Positions 34,287-44,499 of a DNA stretch of 64,000 nucleotides are shown here, one piece after another. The notes beneath the pieces were generated by a model that was given only the letters and a program-made list of their open reading frames with translations, made no database searches and was not told where the DNA came from. The position numbers and the translations under genes were made by a program. The number at the start of each line of letters is the position of its first letter. Positions within the stretch are counted from its first letter, which is position 1. This DNA comes from Arenibacter aquaticus. GTDB lineage: Bacteria > Bacteroidota > Bacteroidia > Flavobacteriales > Flavobacteriaceae. The stretch is from NCBI RefSeq assembly GCF_003957295.1, contig NZ_RQPJ01000021.1, positions 170,210-234,209 on the forward strand, written 5' to 3'.

Positions 34287-37200
34287 ATGGGTTACAAACT
34301 TCAAATTCTGATGGCTTTAACGGTTTCCGTGTGGAACCTGAATGCCCAGTCATTAAAGTTTGAACACTATAATGATAACAATGGTTTATCCCATAATTCC
34401 GTTAGGCATATTGTCCAAGACGATAACGGCTTTTTGTGGTTGGGCACCTTTTCTGGCCTAAACCGTTTTGATGGCTATGAATTTAAAACGTTCACCAGTG
34501 CTTCCGCTCCGGAAAACAGCATACCGGATGATGATATTACGGATTTGGAACTGGATAGGGAGTTGAATCATTTATGGATTGGGACAAGAAAGGGGCTTGT
34601 ACGGTATAACTTGGATACGCATACCTTCCATAATTTCCTTCCCAAAATTAATGATCCAAACGCTTTGCAGGACGGGGAGATCAGGGCAGTTCACGTAGAC
34701 CGCTATAAGCAGGTATGGGTAGGGACCAAAGATAATGGTCTTTTTGTTTATAATCCGGAAGAACAGCGTTTTAACAAGATAGTTCTGGATGGTTATACTT
34801 ACATCAAAGAAATTTTTGAAGATTCCGAAGGACATTTGTGGATAGGGAGTTATGGAAGTGCCGGGGTAGCTAAAATATCCTTGGACAATCTGGGGAATAT
34901 AGCACAGGTTAAAGAATACAATCTAACGATACCAGAATCAACTGAGATAAATCCCTATATAAACTTTATTTATGAGGACCATAAATCGGACATTTTTGTG
35001 GGGAGTAGGAGAGGACTCTATAAATTGGATGTAAAAGCAGATTCTTTTGAAAACCTATACATAGAGGATGCGGAAATAAGGGATAAATTAGGACCTTATT
35101 TCATATCTGTAGCCAGAGCGCCCAATGGTGAATATTGGCTGGGTACTTTGGGGGGTATATTGGTAGTTGATGAAATAGAACAGGTTGGCCAACAAAATTA
35201 TCGTTGGTATTATTCAGAATTATCGGATGACGATTCCTTGGTAGATAATCTGGTGGCCGCCCTTTATTTTGATGCGGCTGGTGTGTTGTGGATAGGCACC
35301 GAGGACGGATTGGAAAAATACGATCCCTATAACAATCAATTTAAGTATAATGCGGACATCTCCCGGTACATTGGGAATCAAGTGCCCCGTATACGGGGAT
35401 TTGCCAAAACAAAGGACGATAGGATTATAGTGGCCACCAGACATAATGGGCTTTTTATTTCCAATGATGGAGAGTTTGTTCCTTTGTTCAATAATAATAA
35501 GGATATAGTAAGTATCTATACCAACGACGGTAATATTTTCTATTGTGGTTTATGGGAGGGTCAGGTATTGCGCTATGATTATAGTTCTGCCAAAGCTACC
35601 GTACTGGATGTTGGTTTTAGTCAGTCTCCGGTCCTGGCATTTGCACATTTAAACAACAACACCATGGTAGTGGGTTCCCATGGAGAAGGATCTGTAATAA
35701 TCAATACAGTAAGCTTGCAGCCCGTAAAAGGACAAGGAATCTTATTGCCTTCGCGCTCAATTAACAATTGTGTTATTGACAGTGTCGGAACTATTTGGTA
35801 CGCCACCCAGACCGGAGTGGTACGGTATGATCCAAAAGGCGGGAACATAGTGGCATATGAAGCCGATAATGGCAATAAAACAGGTCTCTCACATGGAAAT
35901 GTGAGCGATATCGCAATAGATCCATCCGGGAAAATATGGGCAGGAACGCGGAAAGGCTTGGACTACTACGATCCTGATTTGGACGAATTTGTTCCTATAT
36001 TAAACCCTGCTGAGCTTCACAATAGTTGGGTTACCGATGTGGTGGCGGAATCTCATGGGGTTTTATGGTTAAATATGAACAATAATAGAGTGGCACGCTA
36101 TAACAGCATTTCCAATGAATTAAAAATATACTATACAGATAGTGGTAATAGGTTGGATGTCTTTAGTTTAACCGACTTTTACTACGCCGATGATTCCCAT
36201 GTTTATTTGGGGGGTAAAAATGAAATTATCTCATTTTCACCCAAAGACATACAGGACAACGATTATTCCCCACCACCAATAATTACCGATATAAGGATAC
36301 AGAATACAGACTTGGAAGTAGGAGGGGTTTTTAACGATCAGCAAATTCTTACTACCGATCTTAATGTAAGTAGGGAATTGGTATTGGAAAATGACAATAA
36401 GAATTTTTCCCTGACATTTTCAAGCCCGTCCTACACCAATGAGCGTTTTAATAAATATAGCTATAGATTGGCGGGTTTTGACGAGGGGTGGACCACTGTA
36501 GATATGAGGCAGCGAACCGTTCAATACACCAATTTATTTTTTGGGGACTATACCTTTGAGGTAAAAGCGATGAACAGCTACGGGGTATGGAGTGATATCT
36601 CTTCATTTAGGATAGAGATTTTACCCCCTTTTTGGCTTACTTATCAGGCATTCATACTCCTATTAGTAGTACTTTCCGTATTATTTTATGTGGTTAGAAA
36701 ACAAATTAAATCACGGCTCCAATTAAAACAACAATTGTTGTTGGAAAAGGTAAAAAGAGAACGCGATGAAAAACTGAACAATGAAAAATTGCGTTTTTTT
36801 ACCAATATATCTCACGAACTAAGAACCCCTTTGACACTTATTCTGGGGCCTACCAAACAGCTTATTGATGAAAGTAAGGGAACGGGAAACCAATTTCATC
36901 AGAGCAGATATAACATGATTCTGCAAAATGCGAACCGACTCCTTAATTTGGTGAATCAGGTATTGGATTTTAGAAGGGCCCAATCCGGTGAACTACGGCT
37001 AAGGGTTACGCAAACCGATATCTTATTGCACACTAGAAACACCTTTCGTTCTTTTGAGGAGCTTGCCGATGATAAGAAAATTGAATTTAATCTTATTTGT
37101 GAGAGCAACACAATAGAGGGCTATATAGATCGGGATAAGTACGATAAAATGTTGTACAATTTACTGTCCAATGCCCTAAAGTTCACCCATAAATATGGGC

Positions 37201-38327
37201 ATGTAGATCTTTTTGTGGGCACTAAACTGGAAGATAGCAAGGCCATTCTGGTGGTAGAAATAAGTGATGACGGTATAGGTATTCCATTGGAAAGTCAGGA
37301 AAAGATCTTTAGCCGTTTCTACCAGGCAGCCAACAGTAAGGAAAACAATACGGGCTCTGGTATTGGGCTTTCCCTGGTCCAAGTATTGGTTCAGCTTCAT
37401 AAAGGGACCATAGCTGTGCAAAGTAAGCCGCAAAAGGGCAGTGTATTCACTCTGAAAATACCTATAGACCGAAAGGCCTATGGGGACCATGAAGTGTTTG
37501 AGCTGGGCAAGAGTCCGGTTATAGAACATTCGCCCCACCTAATTTCATCCAAAAAGATTATTAAGAGTACCCATTTAAAGGAACGGATCCTAATTGTGGA
37601 AGACAATGTAGAATTGCGTAGTTATCTGGTAGATTATTTGTCTGATTATTACAAGGTATTTGAGGCCGAAAACGGACAAAAGGGACTGGACATCTGCAGG
37701 CAGATAAAACCTGCACTCTGCGTAGCAGATATAATGATGCCTGTAATGGACGGACTTGAGTTTTGTAAGGAGCTGAAAAATGATGGGGATATTAGTCACA
37801 TTCCGGTAATATTGCTGACAGCCCTATCCGATAATGACGATAAGATAAGGGGCTATAGTTCCGGAGCGGATGGATACTTGGTAAAACCTTTTGACCCCTC
37901 CTTGTTAAAGACCAGAATAGAGAATATTATCCACTCCCGCATGGACTTGAAAGGTAAATTCTCCGGGGAGGTAGAAAGCAAGGCAATTACCTTGACCCAT
38001 TCGCCCGTAGATGAAAAGTTTATGCAAAAGCTCATTAAACTCATTGAGGATGATCTTGGCAACATGGAAATGAGCACTACCTACTTGTGCCAAGAATTGG
38101 GCATGAGTTCATCAAAATTGTATAGAAAAATAAAAGAACTTACAGATTTGGCGCCAAACGAATTTATAAGGACCATTCGTCTAAAGAAGGCAGCCCAACT
38201 GTTAGGTTCTAAAAAGTATAATGTTTCGGAGGTGGCCACTATGGTGGGCTTTAATGACCCCCTATATTTTAGTCGCTGTTTTAAAAAGCAATTTGGCTAC
38301 CCCCCCAGCAACCTTGTTAAACATTAA
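34287..38327 (+). CDS. hybrid two-component system regulator (HTCS) of the PUL
   Basis: A 1346-residue single-protein signalling system. A signal peptide (cleaved after LNAQ) leads into a periplasmic two-bladed propeller region with many WLGT/WIGT/WVGT repeats (about 20-680). A Y_Y_Y domain (about 690-775) and one membrane helix (about 780-805) follow. The cytoplasmic part has a DHp domain with H box ISHELRTPLT (His about 845), a HATPase (NLLSNALKF, DDGIGI, GSGIGLSL), a receiver (ILIVEDN, Asp about 1148 in ADIMMPVMDG) and an AraC-type helix-turn-helix at the end. It should bind a glycan fragment and switch on the locus. ATG 34287 precedes the signal peptide; an in-frame TTG at 34242 is less likely. 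Confidence 0.95.
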   Translation: MGYKLQILMALTVSVWNLNAQSLKFEHYNDNNGLSHNSVRHIVQDDNGFLWLGTFSGLNRFDGYEFKTFTSASAPENSIPDDDITDLELDRELNHLWIGTRKGLVRYNLDTHTFHNFLPKINDPNALQDGEIRAVHVDRYKQVWVGTKDNGLFVYNPEEQRFNKIVLDGYTYIKEIFEDSEGHLWIGSYGSAGVAKISLDNLGNIAQVKEYNLTIPESTEINPYINFIYEDHKSDIFVGSRRGLYKLDVKADSFENLYIEDAEIRDKLGPYFISVARAPNGEYWLGTLGGILVVDEIEQVGQQNYRWYYSELSDDDSLVDNLVAALYFDAAGVLWIGTEDGLEKYDPYNNQFKYNADISRYIGNQVPRIRGFAKTKDDRIIVATRHNGLFISNDGEFVPLFNNNKDIVSIYTNDGNIFYCGLWEGQVLRYDYSSAKATVLDVGFSQSPVLAFAHLNNNTMVVGSHGEGSVIINTVSLQPVKGQGILLPSRSINNCVIDSVGTIWYATQTGVVRYDPKGGNIVAYEADNGNKTGLSHGNVSDIAIDPSGKIWAGTRKGLDYYDPDLDEFVPILNPAELHNSWVTDVVAESHGVLWLNMNNNRVARYNSISNELKIYYTDSGNRLDVFSLTDFYYADDSHVYLGGKNEIISFSPKDIQDNDYSPPPIITDIRIQNTDLEVGGVFNDQQILTTDLNVSRELVLENDNKNFSLTFSSPSYTNERFNKYSYRLAGFDEGWTTVDMRQRTVQYTNLFFGDYTFEVKAMNSYGVWSDISSFRIEILPPFWLTYQAFILLLVVLSVLFYVVRKQIKSRLQLKQQLLLEKVKRERDEKLNNEKLRFFTNISHELRTPLTLILGPTKQLIDESKGTGNQFHQSRYNMILQNANRLLNLVNQVLDFRRAQSGELRLRVTQTDILLHTRNTFRSFEELADDKKIEFNLICESNTIEGYIDRDKYDKMLYNLLSNALKFTHKYGHVDLFVGTKLEDSKAILVVEISDDGIGIPLESQEKIFSRFYQAANSKENNTGSGIGLSLVQVLVQLHKGTIAVQSKPQKGSVFTLKIPIDRKAYGDHEVFELGKSPVIEHSPHLISSKKIIKSTHLKERILIVEDNVELRSYLVDYLSDYYKVFEAENGQKGLDICRQIKPALCVADIMMPVMDGLEFCKELKNDGDISHIPVILLTALSDNDDKIRGYSSGADGYLVKPFDPSLLKTRIENIIHSRMDLKGKFSGEVESKAITLTHSPVDEKFMQKLIKLIEDDLGNMEMSTTYLCQELGMSSSKLYRKIKELTDLAPNEFIRTIRLKKAAQLLGSKKYNVSEVATMVGFNDPLYFSRCFKKQFGYPPSNLVKH

Positions 38328-38545
38328 TACTGCTTTACCTTCTAAATTAATTTGTAGGTTGTATTTTCCATTTTACGCACCTTTAAAGAAAATGCCTGTG
38401 TGGTTAAACTCATTGGATATTAGAAAACCTGTATCGTTCGGTTATTAAAGGTATCTGTGTCCTGTCATATTATGATATGATTGTTGGGTGATGAGGTACA
38501 ACTTAGGGTTGTCCAAGCCCTGCCAACCTTATGTGTAGACTACTT

Positions 38546-39688
38546 TTAATACTTAACGTATTCCACAATTTCCAGTCCATAGCCTACTAGCCCAACTCTT
38601 TTGGTTTGCGTGGAATTGGTCAACAATCTAATTTTAGCAATATCTAGATCGTGTAAAATTTGTGCACCAACGCCAAAGTCCTTGGCATCCATATCTACTT
38701 TAGGGGCTTTGTAAATACCTTTCTTTTGCAAATCTTTCAGTTCCGCCAGTCTACCCAGTAAGTTTAAGGATTCTGTTTCTTGGTTTATGAAAATAAAGGC
38801 CCCTTTACCTTCCTCGTTTATCGCTTTAAACATATCCTCCAATTTCTTATCAGGATTATTGGTCAGCGTACCTAGGATATCGTTATTGATCAAGGTAGAG
38901 TTAATACGCGTAAGGACTTTCTCCTCTTTTTCCCATGTTCCTTTGGTGAGCGCTATATGTATCTGGTTATTGGTCGTTTGCTGGTAAGCTCTTAACCTAA
39001 ATTCACCAAATCTGGTAACAATATTAAAATCTTCTTTTTTCTGGATCAGACTGTCGTGTTCCATCCTATAGGCAATCAATGCCTCTATGGAAACAATTTT
39101 TAGATCAAAGGTTTTGGCTACTTTTACCAACTGTGGTAGTCTAGCCATGGAGCCGTCCTCATTCATGATCTCAACAATTACCCCTGCTGGTTTTAGTCCC
39201 GCCAAACGGGCAAAATCTATGGCAGCCTCGGTATGCCCTGTTCTTCTTAATACACCGCCTTCTTTGGCGACCAACGGAAATATATGACCCGGCCTTGCCA
39301 GATCGTGCGATTTTATGTCGTCTTTGGTCAGGGCTAGTACTGTCTTGGCACGATCGGCAGCAGAAATACCCGTGGTAACCCCGTAGCCCCTTAAATCCAC
39401 AGATACCGTAAAAGCAGTCTCCATAGGATCCGTATTGTTATGTACCATCATATGAAGCCCCAATTCCTTACACCTGCCCTCTGTTAGTGGGGCGCAGATA
39501 AGCCCCCTACCATGGGTGGCCATAAAATTGATGGTTTCCGGCGTGGCCAATTCGGCTGCAGCCAAAAAATCCCCTTCATTTTCCCTGTTCTCATCATCAA
39601 CCACAATAATAACCTTCCCTTGCCTAATATCCTCAATGGCCTCCTCAATAGTGTTCAATGTGATGTTCTTATCTATTTTGGTTGTCAT
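38546..39688 (-). CDS. ribB: 3,4-dihydroxy-2-butanone-4-phosphate synthase with degenerate GTP cyclohydrolase II half
   Basis: A 380-residue RibBA-like protein for riboflavin synthesis. The N-terminal RibB domain (1-205) is intact: DDENRENEGD (31-40), DLARPGHIFPL and RRTGHTEAAID (149-157) carry the metal and substrate residues. The C-terminal half (about 210-380) keeps the GCHII fold (IHIALTKG, GLVGYGLEIV) but lacks the zinc cysteines and the HSEC motif: the corresponding stretch reads RINSTLINNDILGTL. GTP cyclohydrolase II activity is therefore unlikely and must come from another gene. The start overlaps the stop of the LptF/G gene by four bases (ATGA), so the two are translationally coupled. 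Confidence 0.9.
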   Translation of the reverse strand: MTTKIDKNITLNTIEEAIEDIRQGKVIIVVDDENRENEGDFLAAAELATPETINFMATHGRGLICAPLTEGRCKELGLHMMVHNNTDPMETAFTVSVDLRGYGVTTGISAADRAKTVLALTKDDIKSHDLARPGHIFPLVAKEGGVLRRTGHTEAAIDFARLAGLKPAGVIVEIMNEDGSMARLPQLVKVAKTFDLKIVSIEALIAYRMEHDSLIQKKEDFNIVTRFGEFRLRAYQQTTNNQIHIALTKGTWEKEEKVLTRINSTLINNDILGTLTNNPDKKLEDMFKAINEEGKGAFIFINQETESLNLLGRLAELKDLQKKGIYKAPKVDMDAKDFGVGAQILHDLDIAKIRLLTNSTQTKRVGLVGYGLEIVEYVKY

Positions 39689-41169
39689 GTTACAGCATTT
39701 TTATCTTTCTTTTGAAACATCCTCTTAAAATAATCAAAAATACTACCAAAGGACATAAGGCCTCTATCTGCCGTGGCCCTTCTGGTTAGGAATACTCCCA
39801 AAGGTAGCATTATAAATGTGGAAAGCCATGCGCCAATTATAGGGTGTATGCTTCCTTCTTTGGCATAGTTACCAGCAAAAACACCTATGAAGTAATACGT
39901 AAGGAATAGAATTATAGCAATTACCATGGGTAGTCCCAATCCTCCTTTTCGTATAATGGCACCCAATGGCGCCCCCACAAAGAACAATATTATACAGGAT
40001 AAGGCCAAGGCATATTTTTTATGTAAGGATAATATGTGAAGGCGATAAATTTTATATTTTAACTGAAGCTCATTTTTCTTGCCCATAATGCTGGTTAGAA
40101 TATTGGACGTAGCGCTTTTGGCCGAGCTCAAGATCTGTTTCTTTTGCCATGAAGGAAACAGGGCAACTATACTATCTGTAGACACTACCGTACCCAAGGA
40201 GTCTCTTTCCTTCTTTTTTTCTGCGATGGCAACGGCGGCAAGGGAATCTGGCTCTTTAAGCTTGACAAATGCCCCCATACGATTGACAATATTCTTAGAG
40301 AAGGCGGTTACCACTTTTACGTTATTCTCTTTTAGGGAATCTATGTCCTTGGATAGGCGTGAAATATTTTTCATCTTATCCGTACTAACATCACGCTCCT
40401 CGTTTAGATCCACATCGTTAAGATCGGAAAGGTCTTTGTTGATGGTATAGGTCCTAAAATTGGCTTTGGTATAAGGATGTTTTTTCTTGTCCTTATTATT
40501 TTTAGTGGCCATTTCAGAATAATAATGTCCGTCTTTTAAGACCAATTGCAGTATATCCGATTTCTCACTGCTTATAAGCTCCCCTGATTTTGCTTTGATT
40601 ACCGTAGTATTTACCTTGATCTTGGATTTTTCATGAATAATTACATTTTCCAAAAACCTATCTTTTTCCCCGTATTTACGGTCTACCTTCATATTCATTT
40701 CCGTGCCTTCCAAATCACTAAAAACCCCTTCCGTAATAATGGCCGCAGGTTTTACCTTGGCAATATTCTTTCTGAGGTTATATATCTTCATTTCAGATAT
40801 AGGAATGATGTTATTGGCAAAATAGAAGGTAAGTCCGCCTAAAAAGACTACGAAAATAATGAGGCTGAGCATAGCCCTTTGTAGGGAAATACCCGAAGCC
40901 TTCATGGCGGCAAATTCGTAATTCTCGGCAAAGGTACCAAAGGTTAGAATAGAAGACAGCAATACGGTCAAGGGTATTACCTTCTCCATTAGATTGGGCA
41001 TCAGGTAAAAAAGAAATTTCCCAATAATAAAGATATCCAGCCCTTTTCCGGCAAAATCGTCAATAAAAAGCCAAATCGTTTGAAATACGAAGATAAACAT
41101 CAGTATTACAAACGAGCTAAAAAAATTAAAGAGGAACCTCGATAAAATATATCGGTCTAATATTCTCAA
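39685..41169 (-). CDS. LptF/LptG-family permease (YjgP/YjgQ)
   Basis: A 494-residue inner membrane protein with three membrane helices near each end (for example FLFNFFSSFVILMFIFVFQT and the last IIGAWLSTFIMLPLGVFL) and a large periplasmic domain between. LptF/LptG form the membrane part of the ABC extractor that pulls lipopolysaccharide from the inner membrane. It is longer than Escherichia coli LptF or LptG because of a charged segment (about 260-350, with SLAAVAIAEKKKERDSLGTV), as is usual in Bacteroidota. It sits between the LolA-like gene and ribB in a tight minus-strand operon. Whether it is LptF or LptG cannot be decided here. Confidence 0.9.
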   Translation of the reverse strand: MRILDRYILSRFLFNFFSSFVILMFIFVFQTIWLFIDDFAGKGLDIFIIGKFLFYLMPNLMEKVIPLTVLLSSILTFGTFAENYEFAAMKASGISLQRAMLSLIIFVVFLGGLTFYFANNIIPISEMKIYNLRKNIAKVKPAAIITEGVFSDLEGTEMNMKVDRKYGEKDRFLENVIIHEKSKIKVNTTVIKAKSGELISSEKSDILQLVLKDGHYYSEMATKNNKDKKKHPYTKANFRTYTINKDLSDLNDVDLNEERDVSTDKMKNISRLSKDIDSLKENNVKVVTAFSKNIVNRMGAFVKLKEPDSLAAVAIAEKKKERDSLGTVVSTDSIVALFPSWQKKQILSSAKSATSNILTSIMGKKNELQLKYKIYRLHILSLHKKYALALSCIILFFVGAPLGAIIRKGGLGLPMVIAIILFLTYYFIGVFAGNYAKEGSIHPIIGAWLSTFIMLPLGVFLTRRATADRGLMSFGSIFDYFKRMFQKKDKNAVT

Positions 41170-41173
41170 TGGC

Positions 41174-41818
41174 TTAATTTCTTATAATGTAGTACCCGTC
41201 ATTTTTGTACTTATTCTCATCAAAAGTAAATAAGGTTTTGGACAAAGGCTGATCTATTTTAAAAGAATTAACAGTAATAGTGGTTTTAGTACCATTTTTA
41301 CCGGTTTCTATAAGCTTATAGATATGCTTGGTCTCAACATCTACTCCTAAAAGAATAGATTTTATTTCGGAATTGGTATCTATAGGGGTCAGTTTTACAA
41401 ATTGAATTTTTCTACCCTGTACATTTTGTAAAATGTCCCAATCGTAGGTGTGCCCCTGCTTGTAAAAGGTTAGCATTTTAGATGGTGTAATGGTATTCTC
41501 GTCATCCATTTTATCCTCAATGGTCACCTCCTCGTTTTCAGGAACTACGGTATACACCTTTTCACCGTCATAAAGTTGTTTTGAACCTAAATAATTAAAT
41601 AGGTATTTATCGCCTTGCATGGTTACGTCACCCCTTGTTTCGGTATTTATATTGGCCTCCTCGTTATGGAGTGAATATTTAAAATCGACAAAAATATTGT
41701 CATAGCTCATTACTTTGTTGTACACTTGGTCCAATAAGGACTTGGCCTTGGCAGAATTTTGTGCCATGGACAAGGAGGTTGACAAGACCAATACCATTAA
41801 AAATAATTTCTGTTTCAT
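41174..41818 (-). CDS. LolA-like outer membrane lipoprotein carrier protein
   Basis: A 214-residue periplasmic protein with a signal peptide (LFLMVLVLSTSLSMAQ, cleaved near residue 20). The rest is a LolA-type open beta-barrel: SLLDQVYNKVMSYDNIFVDF, a MQGDKYLFNYLGSKQLYDGE strand pair and FKIDQPLSKTLFTFD near the end. LolA family members carry lipoproteins or lipids through the periplasm. It lies 29 bp after ftsK and 4 bp before the LptF/G gene on the same strand, consistent with a shared transcript for envelope maintenance. Confidence 0.87.
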   Translation of the reverse strand: MKQKLFLMVLVLSTSLSMAQNSAKAKSLLDQVYNKVMSYDNIFVDFKYSLHNEEANINTETRGDVTMQGDKYLFNYLGSKQLYDGEKVYTVVPENEEVTIEDKMDDENTITPSKMLTFYKQGHTYDWDILQNVQGRKIQFVKLTPIDTNSEIKSILLGVDVETKHIYKLIETGKNGTKTTITVNSFKIDQPLSKTLFTFDENKYKNDGYYIIRN

Positions 41819-41847
41819 TAGCTGCTATTTAATTTGTTTACTGTCCT

Positions 41848-44247
41848 TTAAGGACTTTCGTTACCTAATATTTGATCTAGCCCCTGGATATCCTGAACAA
41901 GGACCTGTCTAGCTTTACTTCCCTCAAAGGGGCCAACGATTCCTGCGGCCTCCAGCTGGTCTATAATTCTACCGGCTCTGTTGTACCCCAGTTTTAGCTT
42001 TCTCTGGATCAAAGAAGCAGAACCTTGTTGTGCTATGACGATTACCTCGGCGGCTTCCCTAAATTTGGCGTCCCGATCGGAGATATTATAATCAATACTT
42101 GTGCCAGAATCGTCATTTCCTACATATTCTGGTAGCAAGTGGGCATCCGGATAGGCTCTCTGTGCCCCAATGAACTCGGTAATCTTCTCTACCTCAGGGG
42201 TATCTACAAAGGCACATTGAATTCTGGTAACGTCATTTCCCTGGGTATATAACATGTCACCACGTCCTATTAACTGGTCAGCTCCTTGAGCGTCCAAAAT
42301 GGTTCGGGAATCTATTTTGGAGGTCACCCTAAAAGCTATCCTTGCTGGGAAATTGGCCTTGATGATTCCCGTAATTACGTTAACCGAAGGCCTTTGGGTA
42401 GCGATGATCAAATGTATACCTATTGCCCTGGCCAATTGGGCCAACCTTGCAATGGGTGTTTCCACCTCTTTTCCGGCCGTCATGATCAGATCGGCAAATT
42501 CGTCTATCACCAATACAATATAGGGGAGGAACATATGCCCATCATTGGGATTTAATTTCCGCGCTTTAAACTTGACATTGTATTCCTTAATATTCCGGAC
42601 CATGGCTGCCTTTAACAACTCATATCTATTGTCCATCTCTATACAGAGGGAGTTTAAGGTGTTTATCACCTTGTTATTGTCCGTAATTATAGCTTCCTCA
42701 GAGTCGGGGAGTTTGGCCAAATAATGACGTTCTATTTTGTTGAATAGGGTAAGCTCTACCTTTTTGGGATCTATAAGGACAAATTTTACCTCCGCCGGGT
42801 GTTTTTTGTATAGCAGGGAGGTCAATACGGCATTTAATCCAACCGATTTACCTTGCCCCGTGGCCCCAGCCATTAATAAGTGTGGCATCTTGGCTAGGTC
42901 TACTACAAAGGTTTCATTGCTAATGGTCTTACCAAAGGCTATTGGCAGTTGCATTTCGGCCTTTTGAAATTTACTTGAGGCAATAACCGATCGCATGGAA
43001 ACTATGGTAGAATTCTTGTTTGGTACTTCTATACCAATGGTACCCTTGCCCGGAATAGGGGCAATGATACGAATTCCCAGAGCCGCTAGTGAAAGCGCAA
43101 TATCGTCTTCCAGGTTTTTAATTTTTGAGATTCGCACCCCAGCATCGGGAACAATTTCGTACAGGGTAACGGTAGGGCCTATAGTGGCCTTTATTTGTGC
43201 AATCCCTATTTTGTAATTCTTAAGGGTCTCAACAATCCTGTTCTTATTTTCCTCCAACTCCTCCTGGTTGATGGTGATGCCGCCTGTAGCTCCATGCTGG
43301 TCCAAAAGGTCCAAGGATGGAAATTTAAAATTACCCAGTTCCAAGGTGGGATCAAATTCGCCAAAATCCTCAACCAACTTATCGGATATATTGTCCGGCT
43401 CTTCTAATTCTTCCTGGATTTTTTCTACCTCCATGGCGATGGTTTCCTCTTCGGTACCCACCTCAATTTTGAATTCATTTTCCTCTTCTTCCTGTTTTAA
43501 TACCGGAATATCCTTTTTATGGGTATATGTATCTATTACGATAGGAGTTTCTTCTTCTTCCAGAGGAATCTCATCGCTTTCTCCTATTTTTTCCTCTTGG
43601 GGCGTTACACCATCCTTGGGTTTGGTGGCAGGTCTATTCTTTAGTTCAGTGGCCAAAGATTTCCCCTTGGTGTTTATATAGGCCACCGCTGTATCCGGAG
43701 AAAATTTAAAGAAACGCACCAAAATAACGATCAAGCCAAAGAGTAAAAGTAGGAAGACCCCGACTTTACCTCCGTAATCCTGCAAGAAATCGTTCATTTC
43801 GTAACCTACCATGCCTCCCAGAAGTGGTTTTTCATCAGCAAAAAATCCCATGGCGATGGAAATCCATATTATAAAGACCAATCCCCAAATCCATTTTCTC
43901 AATAGTCCCTGCTTTTGCATGCTTAAAAACATGTACAAACCGCTTAAAAAGAGTAAAAAGGTAAAAAGGATGGAAGATATTCCAAATCCTTTGTAGAGTA
44001 CAAGATGGCTTACGTTGGCGCCAAATTTGTTTAACAAATTCCTAGCCTGTTCATTTCTATTGGAGAATTCGCTGAGAAGGCTTTGGTCATCTTGCCAGGT
44101 GAAATAAAAAGATATAAAGGAGAAGAACAGTGCAATGCCCAAAAGCATTAACAATCCCCCCAAAATAATTTTATTCTGTTTAGATAATTTTAAAGAAAAT
44201 CTCTTTTTTCTGGGTGTTGACTTTGGTTTTTTTACCTTCTTTGCCAT
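41848..44247 (-). CDS. ftsK: DNA translocase FtsK/SpoIIIE
   Basis: A 799-residue protein. The N-terminus has about four membrane helices within residues 1-180 after a basic leader (KKVKKPKSTPRKKRFSLK). An acidic linker (about 215-310) follows. The C-terminal motor has the alpha domain, Walker A GATGQGKS (about 461-468), Walker B YIVLVIDEFADLI, and a gamma winged-helix domain (LIQRKLKLGYNRAGRIIDQ) that would read KOPS-like sites. It moves DNA at the division septum and helps resolve chromosome dimers. The lolA-like, lptF/G and ribB genes follow closely on the same strand. A TAAATTTG -7 box lies 30 bp upstream of the start. Confidence 0.96.
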   Translation of the reverse strand: MAKKVKKPKSTPRKKRFSLKLSKQNKIILGGLLMLLGIALFFSFISFYFTWQDDQSLLSEFSNRNEQARNLLNKFGANVSHLVLYKGFGISSILFTFLLFLSGLYMFLSMQKQGLLRKWIWGLVFIIWISIAMGFFADEKPLLGGMVGYEMNDFLQDYGGKVGVFLLLLFGLIVILVRFFKFSPDTAVAYINTKGKSLATELKNRPATKPKDGVTPQEEKIGESDEIPLEEEETPIVIDTYTHKKDIPVLKQEEEENEFKIEVGTEEETIAMEVEKIQEELEEPDNISDKLVEDFGEFDPTLELGNFKFPSLDLLDQHGATGGITINQEELEENKNRIVETLKNYKIGIAQIKATIGPTVTLYEIVPDAGVRISKIKNLEDDIALSLAALGIRIIAPIPGKGTIGIEVPNKNSTIVSMRSVIASSKFQKAEMQLPIAFGKTISNETFVVDLAKMPHLLMAGATGQGKSVGLNAVLTSLLYKKHPAEVKFVLIDPKKVELTLFNKIERHYLAKLPDSEEAIITDNNKVINTLNSLCIEMDNRYELLKAAMVRNIKEYNVKFKARKLNPNDGHMFLPYIVLVIDEFADLIMTAGKEVETPIARLAQLARAIGIHLIIATQRPSVNVITGIIKANFPARIAFRVTSKIDSRTILDAQGADQLIGRGDMLYTQGNDVTRIQCAFVDTPEVEKITEFIGAQRAYPDAHLLPEYVGNDDSGTSIDYNISDRDAKFREAAEVIVIAQQGSASLIQRKLKLGYNRAGRIIDQLEAAGIVGPFEGSKARQVLVQDIQGLDQILGNESP

Positions 44248-44276
44248 TCAATTTTCAATTCTTGGGGGCTAAATTA

Positions 44277-44284
44277 CAAATTTA
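44277..44284 (-). promoter_or_regulatory. candidate -7 promoter box of the ftsK operon
   Basis: The minus strand reads TAAATTTG, an exact TAnnTTTG match, about 30 bases before the ftsK ATG, giving a short leader. No -33 TTG at 17-19 bp spacing is seen, so support is partial. Confidence 0.45.
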
Positions 44285-44499
44285 CTAATGAACTGATCCG
44301 AACTTTTTCCAATAGCCGAAAATTTTGGGTTTGATCCAGGTATTGTTAAGTGTATTGGCCATAGCGGGCTGTACCACACAAGCGGTTGCTACATTATATA
44401 GTTACAGGGAAAGTTAAACCTAAAAACGCCGATATGGCTATATTTTATCCTGGCCACTGCATTGAGCTATGCCCATTGCAGGTAGAAAACCCATAGCCA

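Noticed and set aside
38328-38545. Terminator between the convergent HTCS and ribB genes
   Set aside because: Only weak pairings are visible (GGTTG/CAACC around 38506-38527) with no T-run, so no terminator was called.
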